Assembly (NCBI RefSeq): GCF_016097405.1
Contig: NZ_JAEHGD010000002.1
Coordinates: forward strand, 73,876 to 137,875
DNA: 64,000 nucleotides
From: a methane-oxidizing endosymbiont of Gigantopelta aegis
GTDB lineage: Bacteria > Pseudomonadota > Gammaproteobacteria > Methylococcales > Methylomonadaceae
Reading direction: 5' to 3'
Under the pieces are notes generated by a model. That model saw nothing but the letters and a program-made list of their open reading frames with translations. It was not told where the DNA came from and made no database searches. The translations under genes and the position numbers were made by a program. Positions 27,088-36,212 of the stretch are shown one piece after another (positions within the stretch are counted from its first letter, which is position 1; each line of letters begins with the position of its first letter).

Positions 27088-27159
27088 CTATTTCTCTGGA
27101 AAAGTGGCTCAATATTAATGGCCGAAACTGGCTCAATTATTTTGGCCGTTGACACCATT

Positions 27160-27464
27160 AACACTGAGTAGTTAATTTTTTTTAAATATACTTATATATT
27201 GATGCAATTAACAGTCTTAATTAAAAATTTGCTTTGAGATATCTGCTGCAATTTGTGCGGTTTTGACTGCATTTTTTAGCATGATTTTCAAAAATAAAGT
27301 AACCGTTTTGTGTTGTTGTTTAGCTACAAAGCACATCAAGATAATCAATTAACGAATTGAACAAGCAATGATTTTTGATGTTGTAAAAATGCATATTTTT
27401 ACTGATACCTCTGCTGTGTTCTAAGTCTTTGTCGCAAAAGAAGGAATTTGTCTTTTTATGCGTC
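27160..27464. other. AT-rich stretch upstream of the mra promoter
   Basis: About 300 bp between the IS21 target duplication and the mraZ promoter. It has no convincing gene; short frames here have no recognisable content. It may hold upstream promoter elements for the division cluster. Confidence 0.5.
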
Positions 27465-27493
27465 TTGACTAAAGCCAGCGCTAAAACTATAGT
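27465..27493 (+). promoter_or_regulatory. Pmra promoter of the division/cell-wall cluster
   Basis: TTGACT (-35, 27465-27470) and TATAGT (-10, 27488-27493) are separated by exactly 17 bp, an excellent sigma70 promoter. It lies 60 bp upstream of mraZ and directly precedes the repeated MraZ boxes, so it should drive the entire cluster's first genes. Confidence 0.8.
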
Positions 27494-27536
27494 GGTTAAA
27501 AAATGAGTAAAAGTGGAAAAAAATGGAATTTTTGGG
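27493..27536 (+). promoter_or_regulatory. MraZ operator: tandem TGG boxes with 10-bp period
   Basis: TGG or TGG-like triplets occur at 27493, 27504 (TGA), 27514, 27524 and 27534 (TTGGG), each about 10 bp apart and separated by A-rich spacers. This is the arrangement of TGGGN-type repeats bound by MraZ upstream of its own gene. The first box overlaps the -10 element, so binding should block transcription, giving autorepression of the cluster. Confidence 0.75.
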
Positions 27537-27552
27537 CTAGACGGGGAAAGTT

Positions 27553-28020
27553 TTGTTTCGAGGTGGTCATGCAATCAATCTTGACGCTAAAGGGCGTATT
27601 ACGATTCCAACCGCGTATCGGGCGGAGTTGCAAGACTGTTGTGAGCGGCAGATGATCATCACCTATGCGTTGGATGAAAAAGGCAAGAGTGAGATCGGTT
27701 GCCTATGGCTGTATCCATTGCCGGAGTGGGAGCGACTCGAACAAACAATCAGCAAGTTGCCGACTGTAAGCAAAACGGCTAGCCGTTTGCGAAGGATGCT
27801 GATAGGCAATGCTCATGAATGTGAAATGGATAAGCAAGGGCGTTTGCTGATTGCTGAAACATTACGCACGCATGCGGGTTTCAACAAGAATATTTTTTTA
27901 TTGGGACAATTAAACAAGTTTGAAGTTTGGAGTCTTGAGGCCTGGCAGGCAAAACAACAGGAATGGCAGCAGGATGACGACGATGAAGACTTGGACGTGC
28001 TTGAAAATTTATCCTTTTAA
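27553..28020 (+). CDS. mraZ: Transcriptional regulator MraZ
   Basis: MraZ is an AbrB-like DNA-binding protein that represses its own cluster. The 155-residue product has two SpoVT/AbrB-like repeats: FRGGHAINLDAKGRITIPTAYR (its core within residues 2-22) and NAHECEMDKQGRLLIAETLR. The start is TTG at 27553, preceded by GGGGAAAG; the next ATG would remove the first half of the domain. An acidic tail (QQDDDDEDLD) ends the protein. It is the first gene of the 18-kb dcw cluster. Confidence 0.95.
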   Translation: MFRGGHAINLDAKGRITIPTAYRAELQDCCERQMIITYALDEKGKSEIGCLWLYPLPEWERLEQTISKLPTVSKTASRLRRMLIGNAHECEMDKQGRLLIAETLRTHAGFNKNIFLLGQLNKFEVWSLEAWQAKQQEWQQDDDDEDLDVLENLSF

Positions 28021-28029
28021 AGGAAGGTG

Positions 28030-28956
28030 ATGGAACATTTTCCAGTTTTATATGAGGAAGCACTGTCGGCATTAAATATTCGTCCCGATGGCGTCTATAT
28101 CGATTGTACCTTTGGTCGAGGCGGACACAGTCGCGGTATTTTGCAAAAACTAGGGCCTGATGGACGATTGCTGGCGTTGGACAGGGATTTGTCGGCGATT
28201 CATTCACAGCTTGCTAAGGAATTAAGCCAGGATAAGCGGTTTTGCTTGCGCCATGCCAGCTTTTCCAAGCTTAGTGAAATAGTAGCCGATGAATTACCGG
28301 GGCAAGGCGTTAACGGGATTTTGATGGATTTTGGGGTTTCGTCGCCACAACTCGATGAGGCGGAACGGGGATTTAGTTTTTTGCGCGACGGGCCGTTGGA
28401 TATGCGCATGGACAGATGCTCAGGAATGAGTGCAGCAGAATGGTTGCAGCAGGTTGATGAGCGGGAACTGGTTCGAGTGTTATTTGACTATGGCGAAGAA
28501 CGTTTTGCGCGGAAGATAGCTAAAGCGATTATGAAAGCCCGCGGTGAGGCGCCCATCACAAGCACATTGCAGTTAGCGCGATTGATCGAGGAAGCCGTGC
28601 CGATGAAGGAAAAAGGCAAGCATCCTGCAACACGAAGTTTTCAGGCGATTCGGATTGAAATCAATCAGGAACTGGAAGAAATCCGGCAGGTGTTGACGCA
28701 ATCGGTCGATGTGTTGGCGCCGGGGGGGCGGTTAGTCGTGATCGCATTTCATTCGCTGGAAGATAGAATTGTCAAACGCTTTATCCGGCAAGAATCGGGG
28801 CGAAAATACAACCCTGGACGCTTGCCGGTGATGGAAAAAGACATTCAGAAGGGTGCATTGAAAAAGATAGGTAAAGCCATTCGCGCCAGTCGTGAGGAAA
28901 TTGAAAAAAATCCCCGCTCACGCAGCGCAGTGATGCGAGTTGCTGAGAAAATATGA
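28030..28956 (+). CDS. rsmH: 16S rRNA (cytosine1402-N4)-methyltransferase RsmH
   Basis: RsmH (MraW) methylates N4 of C1402 in 16S rRNA, the same nucleotide that RsmI modifies on the ribose. The 308-residue protein shows the SAM motif DCTFGRGGHSRGIL (about residues 19-32), LMDFGVSSPQLDEAERGFSF and AFHSLEDRIVKRF. I use the ATG at 28030, 6 bp after GGAAGG, although a GTG directly precedes it. Its stop codon overlaps the ftsL start. Its partner rsmI is frameshifted in this window. Confidence 0.96.
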   Translation: MEHFPVLYEEALSALNIRPDGVYIDCTFGRGGHSRGILQKLGPDGRLLALDRDLSAIHSQLAKELSQDKRFCLRHASFSKLSEIVADELPGQGVNGILMDFGVSSPQLDEAERGFSFLRDGPLDMRMDRCSGMSAAEWLQQVDERELVRVLFDYGEERFARKIAKAIMKARGEAPITSTLQLARLIEEAVPMKEKGKHPATRSFQAIRIEINQELEEIRQVLTQSVDVLAPGGRLVVIAFHSLEDRIVKRFIRQESGRKYNPGRLPVMEKDIQKGALKKIGKAIRASREEIEKNPRSRSAVMRVAEKI

Positions 28957-29225
28957 TACAGAGTCGCTTTGTTTTGGCGTTTTTGATCGTGCTGTTGTTG
29001 GTTTCGGGATTGGCCGTGATTTACAGCAAATATCAATTACGCATGCTCTTTAACAATATACAGAAAGAAGAAAGAAAGCTGGATGAATACGCAGTTGAAT
29101 GGGGACGCTTACAACTGGAATTGACCATGTTGACGTCAGAAAACCGGGTCGAACGCATCGCGGCAAAAGAGCTAGGTATGATTTTGCCACCTCGGGAGTC
29201 GATTATCTATATCAAAACAAAATAA
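28953..29225 (+). CDS. ftsL: Cell division protein FtsL
   Basis: FtsL is a small bitopic divisome protein that, with FtsB and FtsQ, controls FtsW/FtsI. The 90 residues consist of one transmembrane helix (FVLAFLIVLLLVSGLAVIY, residues 5-23) and a periplasmic coiled coil. The overlap ATGA with rsmH and its position before ftsI identify it more surely than the sequence, which diverges fast in this family. Confidence 0.92.
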   Translation: MIQSRFVLAFLIVLLLVSGLAVIYSKYQLRMLFNNIQKEERKLDEYAVEWGRLQLELTMLTSENRVERIAAKELGMILPPRESIIYIKTK

Positions 29226-30940
29226 TGGATTTTGGTCACGATAAAACACAGGAATCTGGATTTGAAGGGCGCCGCACTGTGATTTTGGCTTTGTTGTTGT
29301 TTGCCATGTTGTCGCTCGTGATCAAAGCGGTTTATTTGCAGGTGGTTGATAAGCACTTTTTGCAAAAACGGGCTCGGCAGCAATACAGTGACATTGTTTC
29401 GGTGCCGGCTTATCGTGGACAGATCAAGGATCGGCAAGGTGAAGCCTTGGCGATCAGTACGCCTATACAAGCAGTCATTCTGAAACCGAATAAAGTGGAA
29501 GATTGGGGTAAAGTCAAGGAAATTGCAGATTTATTAGGGGTCAGCACAAAAAAAATTCAAGCGATTCAGAGGCACAGTGCGAACAAGTCGTTTATTTATT
29601 TGAAGCGCCAGGTTAATCCTGATCTGGCAGAAAAAATCAGGCTGATGAACGAAGCAGGTATTGGCTTTGAAAAGGCGCTGAAGCGTTTTTATCCGGCCGG
29701 CGAAGTCGCAGGTCATTTGGTTGGGTTTACCAATGTTGATGATGTCGGCTTAGAAGGAATCGAGCGCGCTTATGACGCTATTTTGAAAGGGCAGCCGGGG
29801 AAAAAGAAGGTTATTAAGGATGGTAAAGGACATATTATCAACGACCTTGAAATCATTCGAGAACCGATTGCGGGCCAGGACTTGACGCTCAGTATCGATA
29901 ACAGAATTCAATATTTAGCGTATCGGGAATTGAAAAAGGCGGTGATTGAAAATCAGGCGGCTGCGGCGGCGTTGGTAGTGCTTGATGCGAAAACCGGCGA
30001 AGTGTTGGCGGCCGTCAATCAGCCTGCATTTAATCCGAATAATCGACAGCGATTGAATGCAAAATATTATCGGAATCGGGCCATTATTGATGTCTTTGAG
30101 CCGGGGTCAACCGTTAAGCCATTTGTTATGTTGGCGGCACTTGATGGGGGGTATGTCGGCGTTGATGAGAAAATTGAAACACATGGGTTTTACCGCGTAA
30201 AAAGAAGGTTGGTGCGGGATACGCATAATTATAAAACATTGGATCTGACGGGCGTGTTGAAAAAATCCAGCAATGTTGCAATCAGTAAAATTGCCTTGAG
30301 AATGCCCGCCGAGTTTTTATGGAACACTTATCAGCGATTAGGGTTTGGCGTTTCGGCGGGTGTGGGTTTTCCCGGTGAAGCGCGGGGGCGATTACCTGAT
30401 TTTCAGGGTTGGGGTAAATTTGAACAGGCTACCTTGTCATTTGGTTATGGATTGAGCGTTTCCGTCTTGCAATTGGCGCGCGCCTATACCGCATTGGCCG
30501 ATGATGGCGTATTGCATTCGGTAAGTCTTTTGCCTAGAAAAAAGGATGATCAGGCGGAACGGGTTTTCAGTATTGAAAATACGCGCCGCGTCAGGCGCAT
30601 GCTCGAAGCAGTGGTAGAAAAAGGCGGAACGGCAACCCGGGCACGCGTACCGGGCTATCGGGTGGCCGGAAAAACCGGAACGGTGAAAAAGTCAGAAGGC
30701 AGAAAAGGCTATTCAAAACACAACTATTTTGCAGTTTTTGTCGGTATGGCGCCGGCTAGCAATCCGCGCTATGTGATTGCGGTGATGGTCGATGACCCGA
30801 GCGCCGGTGATTATTATGGCGGCTTGGTTGCCGCGCCTGTTTTTTCCAAGGTGATGGCAGGGGTGTTACGGGTGTATGGGGTAAGCCCTGATCGGGAAGA
30901 ATCCATGCCGGTTTTGTTGATGAAAAATGAAACTGAGTAA
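29225..30940 (+). CDS. ftsI: Peptidoglycan D,D-transpeptidase FtsI (PBP3)
   Basis: FtsI crosslinks septal peptidoglycan together with FtsW. The product is 571 residues from the ATG at 29225, which overlaps the ftsL stop by 1 bp; the frame is open further upstream but only within ftsL. It has one N-terminal membrane helix (about 17-40), a PBP dimerisation domain (about 60-210) and a transpeptidase domain with Ser295-TVK, Ser348-Ser-Asn350 and Lys483-Thr-Gly. All three penicillin-binding motifs are intact. It overlaps murE by 14 bp. Confidence 0.97.
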   Translation: MDFGHDKTQESGFEGRRTVILALLLFAMLSLVIKAVYLQVVDKHFLQKRARQQYSDIVSVPAYRGQIKDRQGEALAISTPIQAVILKPNKVEDWGKVKEIADLLGVSTKKIQAIQRHSANKSFIYLKRQVNPDLAEKIRLMNEAGIGFEKALKRFYPAGEVAGHLVGFTNVDDVGLEGIERAYDAILKGQPGKKKVIKDGKGHIINDLEIIREPIAGQDLTLSIDNRIQYLAYRELKKAVIENQAAAAALVVLDAKTGEVLAAVNQPAFNPNNRQRLNAKYYRNRAIIDVFEPGSTVKPFVMLAALDGGYVGVDEKIETHGFYRVKRRLVRDTHNYKTLDLTGVLKKSSNVAISKIALRMPAEFLWNTYQRLGFGVSAGVGFPGEARGRLPDFQGWGKFEQATLSFGYGLSVSVLQLARAYTALADDGVLHSVSLLPRKKDDQAERVFSIENTRRVRRMLEAVVEKGGTATRARVPGYRVAGKTGTVKKSEGRKGYSKHNYFAVFVGMAPASNPRYVIAVMVDDPSAGDYYGGLVAAPVFSKVMAGVLRVYGVSPDREESMPVLLMKNETE

Positions 30941-32384
30941 GTTATTAAACGGTCGTGTGGTACCGGAAAGTGATATCGAAATAAGGGGCTTGACTCTGGA
31001 CAGCCGACAGCTTCAGCCGGGAGACTTGTTTATTGCCTTGAATGGTGAAAACAGTCATGGATTGGCGTTTTGTTCTGAAGCTAAAAAGCGTGGTGCGTGT
31101 GCTGTTATTTATGACCCGGCAGGGATCGGGGATGAGGTGGCGACAACGGTGTCTGGCCTACCTAGCTACCCTGTTGAGGATTTGAGTCGGCATGTGGGGG
31201 AAATTGCCGCACGATTTTACGGTTATCCAAGCCGCAGCTTAACCATAATTGGTGTGACTGGCACGAATGGCAAGACCAGTTGCAGCCAGTTCTTGGCGCA
31301 GTTGTTACCTGATTGTGGCGTGATCGGCACATTGGGTTGGGGGCGCCCTGAGCAGTTGAATGATACGCTGAATACGACGCCTGATGCGGTAACGGTTCAG
31401 CGAATACTGGCCCGCTTTGTCGAGCAAGGGTTGCGTTATGTCGCGATGGAAGTCTCTTCACATGGGCTGGCGCAAGGACGGGTTGTGGGAGTGGAATTTA
31501 GCGGGGCGTTATTTACCAATCTAAGCCGGGATCATCTCGATTATCACGGCTCGATGACACATTATCTGGCCGCAAAAATGGCGTTGCTACAAAGACCAGA
31601 ACTGAAATTCAGGGTTGTCAATCGGGATGATGATTATGCTGGGCAGATTCTTCAGCAGCTGCAACAGCAGAACAATATCTGGGGATTCGGGCGGTGTTTG
31701 GATGATGGTGCGGTACAGGAAAATATACAAATAAAAAATATTGAATGCAATTTGGACGGGAGTCATTTTGAACTGGTCTGGCGGGGGCAGAGGCAAGTGG
31801 TTGATAGCCGTATAACGGGACAATTCAATATCGAAAATATGGCTGCAGTCGCGACGGTTTTGCTGGCTTTAGGCTGGTCTTTGAACGCGGTGGCAAAGCA
31901 ATTGAAGACATTGACGCCGGTTGCAGGGCGCATGGAAACCCTGGGTGGCAAAGATAAACCGATAGTCGTGATTGATTACGCACATACACCGGATGCCTTG
32001 GCGCAGTTATTGGCGAATTTAAAACAACAGGCGAAAAAATTAACCGTGGTGTTTGGCTGTGGCGGCAACCGGGATCAAGGCAAACGGTCTTTGATGGGAG
32101 AAGTCGCCAGCCAGTGGGCCGATTATGTGATTGTGACCGATGATAACCCGCGCTTTGAAGCCAGTGAGGCGATTATCGCTGATATTTTACAAGGTTGTGT
32201 GGCTGAGAAAACACAGGTTATCAGCGATCGTCACATGGCGATAAGCCGTGCCATTGCAAAGGCACAGGCAGGCGATTGTGTGGTGATTGCTGGTAAAGGG
32301 CATGAGCAGTATCAGGATATACAGGGAGTCAAAACTGGGTTTAGTGACCAGTCTGTCGTGCGAGCAGCGCTGGAAAGGTATTGA
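30927..32384 (+). CDS. murE: UDP-MurNAc-L-Ala-D-Glu:meso-DAP ligase MurE
   Basis: MurE adds the third residue to the peptidoglycan stem peptide in the cytoplasm. The 485-residue Mur ligase has the ATP loop GVTGTNGKTSCSQF (about residues 108-121) and the DNPRFE motif (about 409-414), which in this family indicates meso-diaminopimelate rather than lysine as substrate. It overlaps the ends of ftsI and precedes murF by 2 bp, consistent with translational coupling. Confidence 0.97.
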   Translation: MKLSKLLNGRVVPESDIEIRGLTLDSRQLQPGDLFIALNGENSHGLAFCSEAKKRGACAVIYDPAGIGDEVATTVSGLPSYPVEDLSRHVGEIAARFYGYPSRSLTIIGVTGTNGKTSCSQFLAQLLPDCGVIGTLGWGRPEQLNDTLNTTPDAVTVQRILARFVEQGLRYVAMEVSSHGLAQGRVVGVEFSGALFTNLSRDHLDYHGSMTHYLAAKMALLQRPELKFRVVNRDDDYAGQILQQLQQQNNIWGFGRCLDDGAVQENIQIKNIECNLDGSHFELVWRGQRQVVDSRITGQFNIENMAAVATVLLALGWSLNAVAKQLKTLTPVAGRMETLGGKDKPIVVIDYAHTPDALAQLLANLKQQAKKLTVVFGCGGNRDQGKRSLMGEVASQWADYVIVTDDNPRFEASEAIIADILQGCVAEKTQVISDRHMAISRAIAKAQAGDCVVIAGKGHEQYQDIQGVKTGFSDQSVVRAALERY

Positions 32385-32386
32385 TT

Positions 32387-33748
32387 ATGCAAATGAATGT
32401 TTCAGACATCGCAGCCGCGACAGCCGCTGAATGGATGGGTAAGGATATTGAGCTCAATGCCGTCAGTATCAATACGCGCAGCCTGAACAAAGGTGATTTA
32501 TATATTGCCATCAAGGGCGAGCGTTTCGATGGGCATGATTTTATTGATACGGCCATTCAGGCGGGTGCTGCGGCCGTGATGGTGATGTGGCCGATGGCTG
32601 TGGACGTACCCCAAATCGTTGTCAAAGATACGCGAGAAGCCTTAGCTGATTTAGCCAAGGCATGGCGCAGGCAGCTTTCACTGAAGGTTGTCGGTATTAC
32701 CGGCAGCAATGGCAAAACCAGTGTGAAAGAAATGACGGCCAGCCTGCTTAAACAAGCCGGTAATGTTTTATATACCGACGGGAATTTGAATAATGACTTA
32801 GGCGTTCCTTTAACCCTGTTGCGGATAACGCCGCAGCACGATTACGCCGTGGTGGAAATGGGTGCGAATCATGCGGGTGAAATTGCCTTCACCAGCCAAT
32901 TGACCCAGCCGGATGTGGCGGTGTTGAACAATGTCGGGCCGGCGCATCTTGAAGGTTTTGGCAGTCTTCAAGGGGTTGCAATAGCAAAAGGCGAGCTGAT
33001 CGACAGTTTGGCCGATGACGGTGTTGCGGTTTTAAACCGGGATGATGCTTTTTTTGAATATTGGCGGCAGCGCGCCGGGGCTCGTAAGGTACTGTCGTTC
33101 GGATTACATGAAACGGCTGATGTCAGGGCGTTGAATATTCGGCAACGCGTAGACCGAGGCCGGTTTGTGACAGACTTTACGATGAAAACCGAATATTTCG
33201 AAATGCCTGTGACGCTGGCGCTGGCTGGTGAACATAATGTTCGCAATGCATTGGCAGCAAGTGCGGCTGTTATGGCATTAGGACTGGATGCAGAGCAGAT
33301 TCAGCATGGCTTGGCCGATGTGCAACCAGTAGGTGGACGATTGACGCCACTGATGCATCGAGCCGGCGGACTGTTGCTTGATGACAGTTATAACGCCAAT
33401 CCCGCTTCCATTGAAGCAGCGTTGAAGGTGCTGGTTCAAAAAGATGGCGAGCCGTGGGTTGTGTTAGGCGCACTGGGTGAAATGGGTGAAGATAGCCCCG
33501 ATATTCATCGGAAGTTAGGAGCGTTAATGAAAACGATGGGTATTGAAAAGTTATTCGCGACGGGTGCCGATGCTGAATATGCGGTCGAGGCGTTCGGTAG
33601 CGGTGGGGCGTTTTTTCAATCGCAACAAACATTGATCGAAACAGTGCAGCAAACATTGACAGCAGAGGCCAATATTTTAGTGAAAGGGTCGCGCGCGCAA
33701 CAGATGGAGAAGGTGGTGGCTGTTTTGACAAATAATGACGGGAATTGA
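32387..33748 (+). CDS. murF: UDP-MurNAc-tripeptide:D-Ala-D-Ala ligase MurF
   Basis: MurF adds D-Ala-D-Ala to complete the UDP-MurNAc-pentapeptide. The product is 453 residues from the ATG at 32387; a TTG two codons upstream is the only alternative nearby. The ATP loop [14 protein letters not shown] (about residues 103-116) and [11 protein letters not shown] are clear, followed by [17 protein letters not shown] in the C-terminal domain. It sits between murE and mraY. Confidence 0.96.
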   Translation: MQMNVSDIAAATAAEWMGKDIELNAVSINTRSLNKGDLYIAIKGERFDGHDFIDTAIQAGAAAVMVMWPMAVDVPQIVVKDTREALADLAKAWRRQLSLKVVGITGSNGKTSVKEMTASLLKQAGNVLYTDGNLNNDLGVPLTLLRITPQHDYAVVEMGANHAGEIAFTSQLTQPDVAVLNNVGPAHLEGFGSLQGVAIAKGELIDSLADDGVAVLNRDDAFFEYWRQRAGARKVLSFGLHETADVRALNIRQRVDRGRFVTDFTMKTEYFEMPVTLALAGEHNVRNALAASAAVMALGLDAEQIQHGLADVQPVGGRLTPLMHRAGGLLLDDSYNANPASIEAALKVLVQKDGEPWVVLGALGEMGEDSPDIHRKLGALMKTMGIEKLFATGADAEYAVEAFGSGGAFFQSQQTLIETVQQTLTAEANILVKGSRAQQMEKVVAVLTNNDGN

Positions 33749-33750
33749 GT

Positions 33751-34833
33751 ATGTTACTTTATTTAACTGACTATTTGATGCAGTTTGATGGGGCGTTCAG
33801 GGTTTTTCAATACCTGACATTACGTGCCATTTTGGGTGCATTAACGGCTTTAGTGATTTCATTTATCATAGGTCCTGTCATGATCGACAAGCTGACTAAC
33901 AACAAAATTGGCCAGAGTATCCGCGAAGACGGGCCAGAAAGTCATTATGCCAAATCCGGCACACCGACGATGGGTGGCACCTTGATTCTGGTTGCGATTG
34001 CGATCAGCACTTTGTTATGGGCGGATCTTGAAAACCGTTATGTCTGGGTTGTTCTGTTCGTCACGCTGGGGCATGGGGTTATCGGCTTCATTGACGATTA
34101 CAAGAAAATAAAACTCGGCAATAGCGATGGCTTATCTGCTAGGACTAAGTTTTTTTGGCAATCGGTCATTGCCTTGTCTGCCGGAATCTATTTGTATCTG
34201 ACGGCACAGGTGCCTGCCGAAACTGAGTTTATTGTGCCTTTTTTTAAAGATGTCCATATCAGCATGGGGTGGACTTATGTGGTGTTAACCTATTTTGTGA
34301 TTGTCGGCACCAGCAATGCAGTCAATCTGACCGATGGCCTGGATGGACTGGCCATCATGCCGACTGCGATGATTGCCGCGGCATTGGCAATTTTTGCGTA
34401 TTTATCCGGCCATTATAAATTTGCCGAATATCTGGCGATTCCTTTTTTGCCGGAGTCGGGTGAGGTTGTTGTATTTTGTGCTGCAATTGTGGGTGCTGGA
34501 CTGGGTTTTTTATGGTTTAACGCGTATCCGGCTATGGTGTTTATGGGGGATGTCGGCGCATTGGCTTTAGGTGCGGCTTTAGGCATCGTTGCCGTTTTGG
34601 TTCGTCAGGAAATTGTATTGCTGATTATGGGCGGGGTGTTTGTGGCCGAGACGATATCCGTCATTATTCAGGTTGGCTCTTATAAATTGCGTGGTAAACG
34701 CGTGTTTCTGATGGCACCGATTCATCATCATTATGAAAAGAAAGGCTGGCCGGAACCTCGGATCATCGTGCGTTTCTGGATTATCACCGTGATTCTGGTG
34801 TTGGTAGGTCTTGCGACATTGAAGCTGAGATAA
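33751..34833 (+). CDS. mraY: Phospho-N-acetylmuramoyl-pentapeptide transferase MraY
   Basis: MraY transfers phospho-MurNAc-pentapeptide to undecaprenyl phosphate, making lipid I in the inner membrane. From the ATG at 33751 it has 360 residues, exactly the E. coli length, with about ten transmembrane helices. The conserved acidic and Mg-binding segments are visible: [30 protein letters not shown] and [15 protein letters not shown]. It starts 2 bp after the murF stop. Confidence 0.98.
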   Translation: MLLYLTDYLMQFDGAFRVFQYLTLRAILGALTALVISFIIGPVMIDKLTNNKIGQSIREDGPESHYAKSGTPTMGGTLILVAIAISTLLWADLENRYVWVVLFVTLGHGVIGFIDDYKKIKLGNSDGLSARTKFFWQSVIALSAGIYLYLTAQVPAETEFIVPFFKDVHISMGWTYVVLTYFVIVGTSNAVNLTDGLDGLAIMPTAMIAAALAIFAYLSGHYKFAEYLAIPFLPESGEVVVFCAAIVGAGLGFLWFNAYPAMVFMGDVGALALGAALGIVAVLVRQEIVLLIMGGVFVAETISVIIQVGSYKLRGKRVFLMAPIHHHYEKKGWPEPRIIVRFWIITVILVLVGLATLKLR

Positions 34834-36212
34834 TGATGCTAAACGAACAGGAAAGCGTATTGACGGTGTTACAGCAGAAGCTGGGCCTGAATCCTGAAGC
34901 CGCTAAGGTGTTGGTGGTTGGACTGGGTTCAACCGGGTTGTCTGTCGCGCGCTTTTTGAAAAATATTGGTTTGCAGTTTGCGATTGTCGATAGTCGTAAC
35001 AAGCCGCCTGGTAGTGACCGCATGATTGAAGAAATGCCTGATGTGGCGGTTTTTACAGGCGGCTTCGACCAGGCCGCTTTCGATGTGGCGACACATTTGG
35101 TGGTTAGCCCTGGCGTATCGCTGGATGAGTTATCGATTCAAAAAGCTATGCAAGCGGGCTGTAGGGTATTGAGTGATATCGATTTGTTTGCCTGCGCGAC
35201 AGACAAGCCGGTTGTGGCAATTACCGGCTCAAATGGAAAAAGCACGGTTACGACTCTGTTAGGTGAAATGGCTAGACAGGCTGGCATTGATGTAGGAGTA
35301 GGTGGAAACTTAGGTGTTCCCGCTCTGGAGTTACTACAACACCCCGCGTCGATGTATGTGTTGGAATTATCCAGTTTTCAACTGGAGCGCACATCGGTGT
35401 TAGAGCCTGTTGCAGCGACTGTTTTGAATATTTCAGACGATCATCTGGATAGGCATCGAAGTCTTGAGCGCTATGCGGCTGAGAAACAACGTATTTTCAA
35501 TGGCCATGGCTGCATGGTGTTAAATCTCGATGACCCTCGTGTTATGGCTATGCGGGAAGCGGGCAGGACGGTACGAACGTTTTCAGTTCAGCAAAAGGCT
35601 GATTATTACTGGGATCAGAAGCAAAATATGTTGATGGCTGGCGATGAAGCGGTTATTGCAGCGGCAGAGCTGGCATTGCAAGGTTTGCATAATAGTGCCA
35701 ACGTGCTGGCTGCCATCGCATTGGCTGATGCAGTAGGTTTTGAGCGAGAGCCGATGCGGCAGGCATTAAGGCGTTTTCAAGGCTTGCCACATAGAATGCA
35801 GAAAGTGGCTGAGGTGAATGGCGTGCAATGGATCAATGATTCTAAGGCGACCAATGTCGGCGCCTGTGTCGCGGCATTGAAAGGATTTGACAGGAACGTG
35901 GTGTTAATTGCTGGCGGCGATGCCAAGGGAGCGGATTTGAGCGCACTGACGCCTGCCGTAACCGAACATTGCAAGGCCGTCATTGTGATGGGAAAAGACG
36001 GTGCATTGATTGCCGATGCAGTGAGCGACGATATTCCACGCTATACGGCAGAACACATGAATGAGGCGGTAAAGATGGCGCATAACGTCGCAAAAAAAGG
36101 TGATGTCGTACTGTTGTCACCGGCTTGCGCCAGTCTGGATCAATATAAAAATTACAGCCAGCGTGGTGATAAATTTGCGCGTGCCGTAAAACAACAGGTG
36201 CAGTCGATATGA
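34833..36212 (+). CDS. murD: UDP-MurNAc-L-alanine:D-glutamate ligase MurD
   Basis: MurD adds D-glutamate to UDP-MurNAc-L-Ala. The 459-residue protein has an N-terminal Rossmann domain (VLVVGLGSTGLSVARFL, about residues 25-41), the ATP loop AITGSNGKSTVTTLLGE (about 128-144) and a C-terminal domain with INDSKATNVGA and LLSPACASLDQYKNY. Its ATG overlaps the mraY stop codon by 1 bp; a second ATG follows immediately, so the start may be one codon later. Confidence 0.97.
   Translation: MMLNEQESVLTVLQQKLGLNPEAAKVLVVGLGSTGLSVARFLKNIGLQFAIVDSRNKPPGSDRMIEEMPDVAVFTGGFDQAAFDVATHLVVSPGVSLDELSIQKAMQAGCRVLSDIDLFACATDKPVVAITGSNGKSTVTTLLGEMARQAGIDVGVGGNLGVPALELLQHPASMYVLELSSFQLERTSVLEPVAATVLNISDDHLDRHRSLERYAAEKQRIFNGHGCMVLNLDDPRVMAMREAGRTVRTFSVQQKADYYWDQKQNMLMAGDEAVIAAAELALQGLHNSANVLAAIALADAVGFEREPMRQALRRFQGLPHRMQKVAEVNGVQWINDSKATNVGACVAALKGFDRNVVLIAGGDAKGADLSALTPAVTEHCKAVIVMGKDGALIADAVSDDIPRYTAEHMNEAVKMAHNVAKKGDVVLLSPACASLDQYKNYSQRGDKFARAVKQQVQSI

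Larger units (their letters stand above)
24687..27154 (+). mobile_element. IS21-family insertion sequence (about 2.47 kb)
   Basis: The element carries istA and istB. The ends begin TGTTAATGGCC (24687) and finish GGCCGTTGACA (27154), that is TG...CA. Each end also holds a perfect 29-bp inverted repeat (24718-24746 and 27095-27123), typical of the multiple subterminal sites of IS21 elements. CCATT is duplicated at 24682-24686 and 27155-27159, a 5-bp target duplication. Without it the target reads GTTAATGGCCATTAAC, a perfect palindrome. It separates rnpB from mraZ. Confidence 0.9.
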
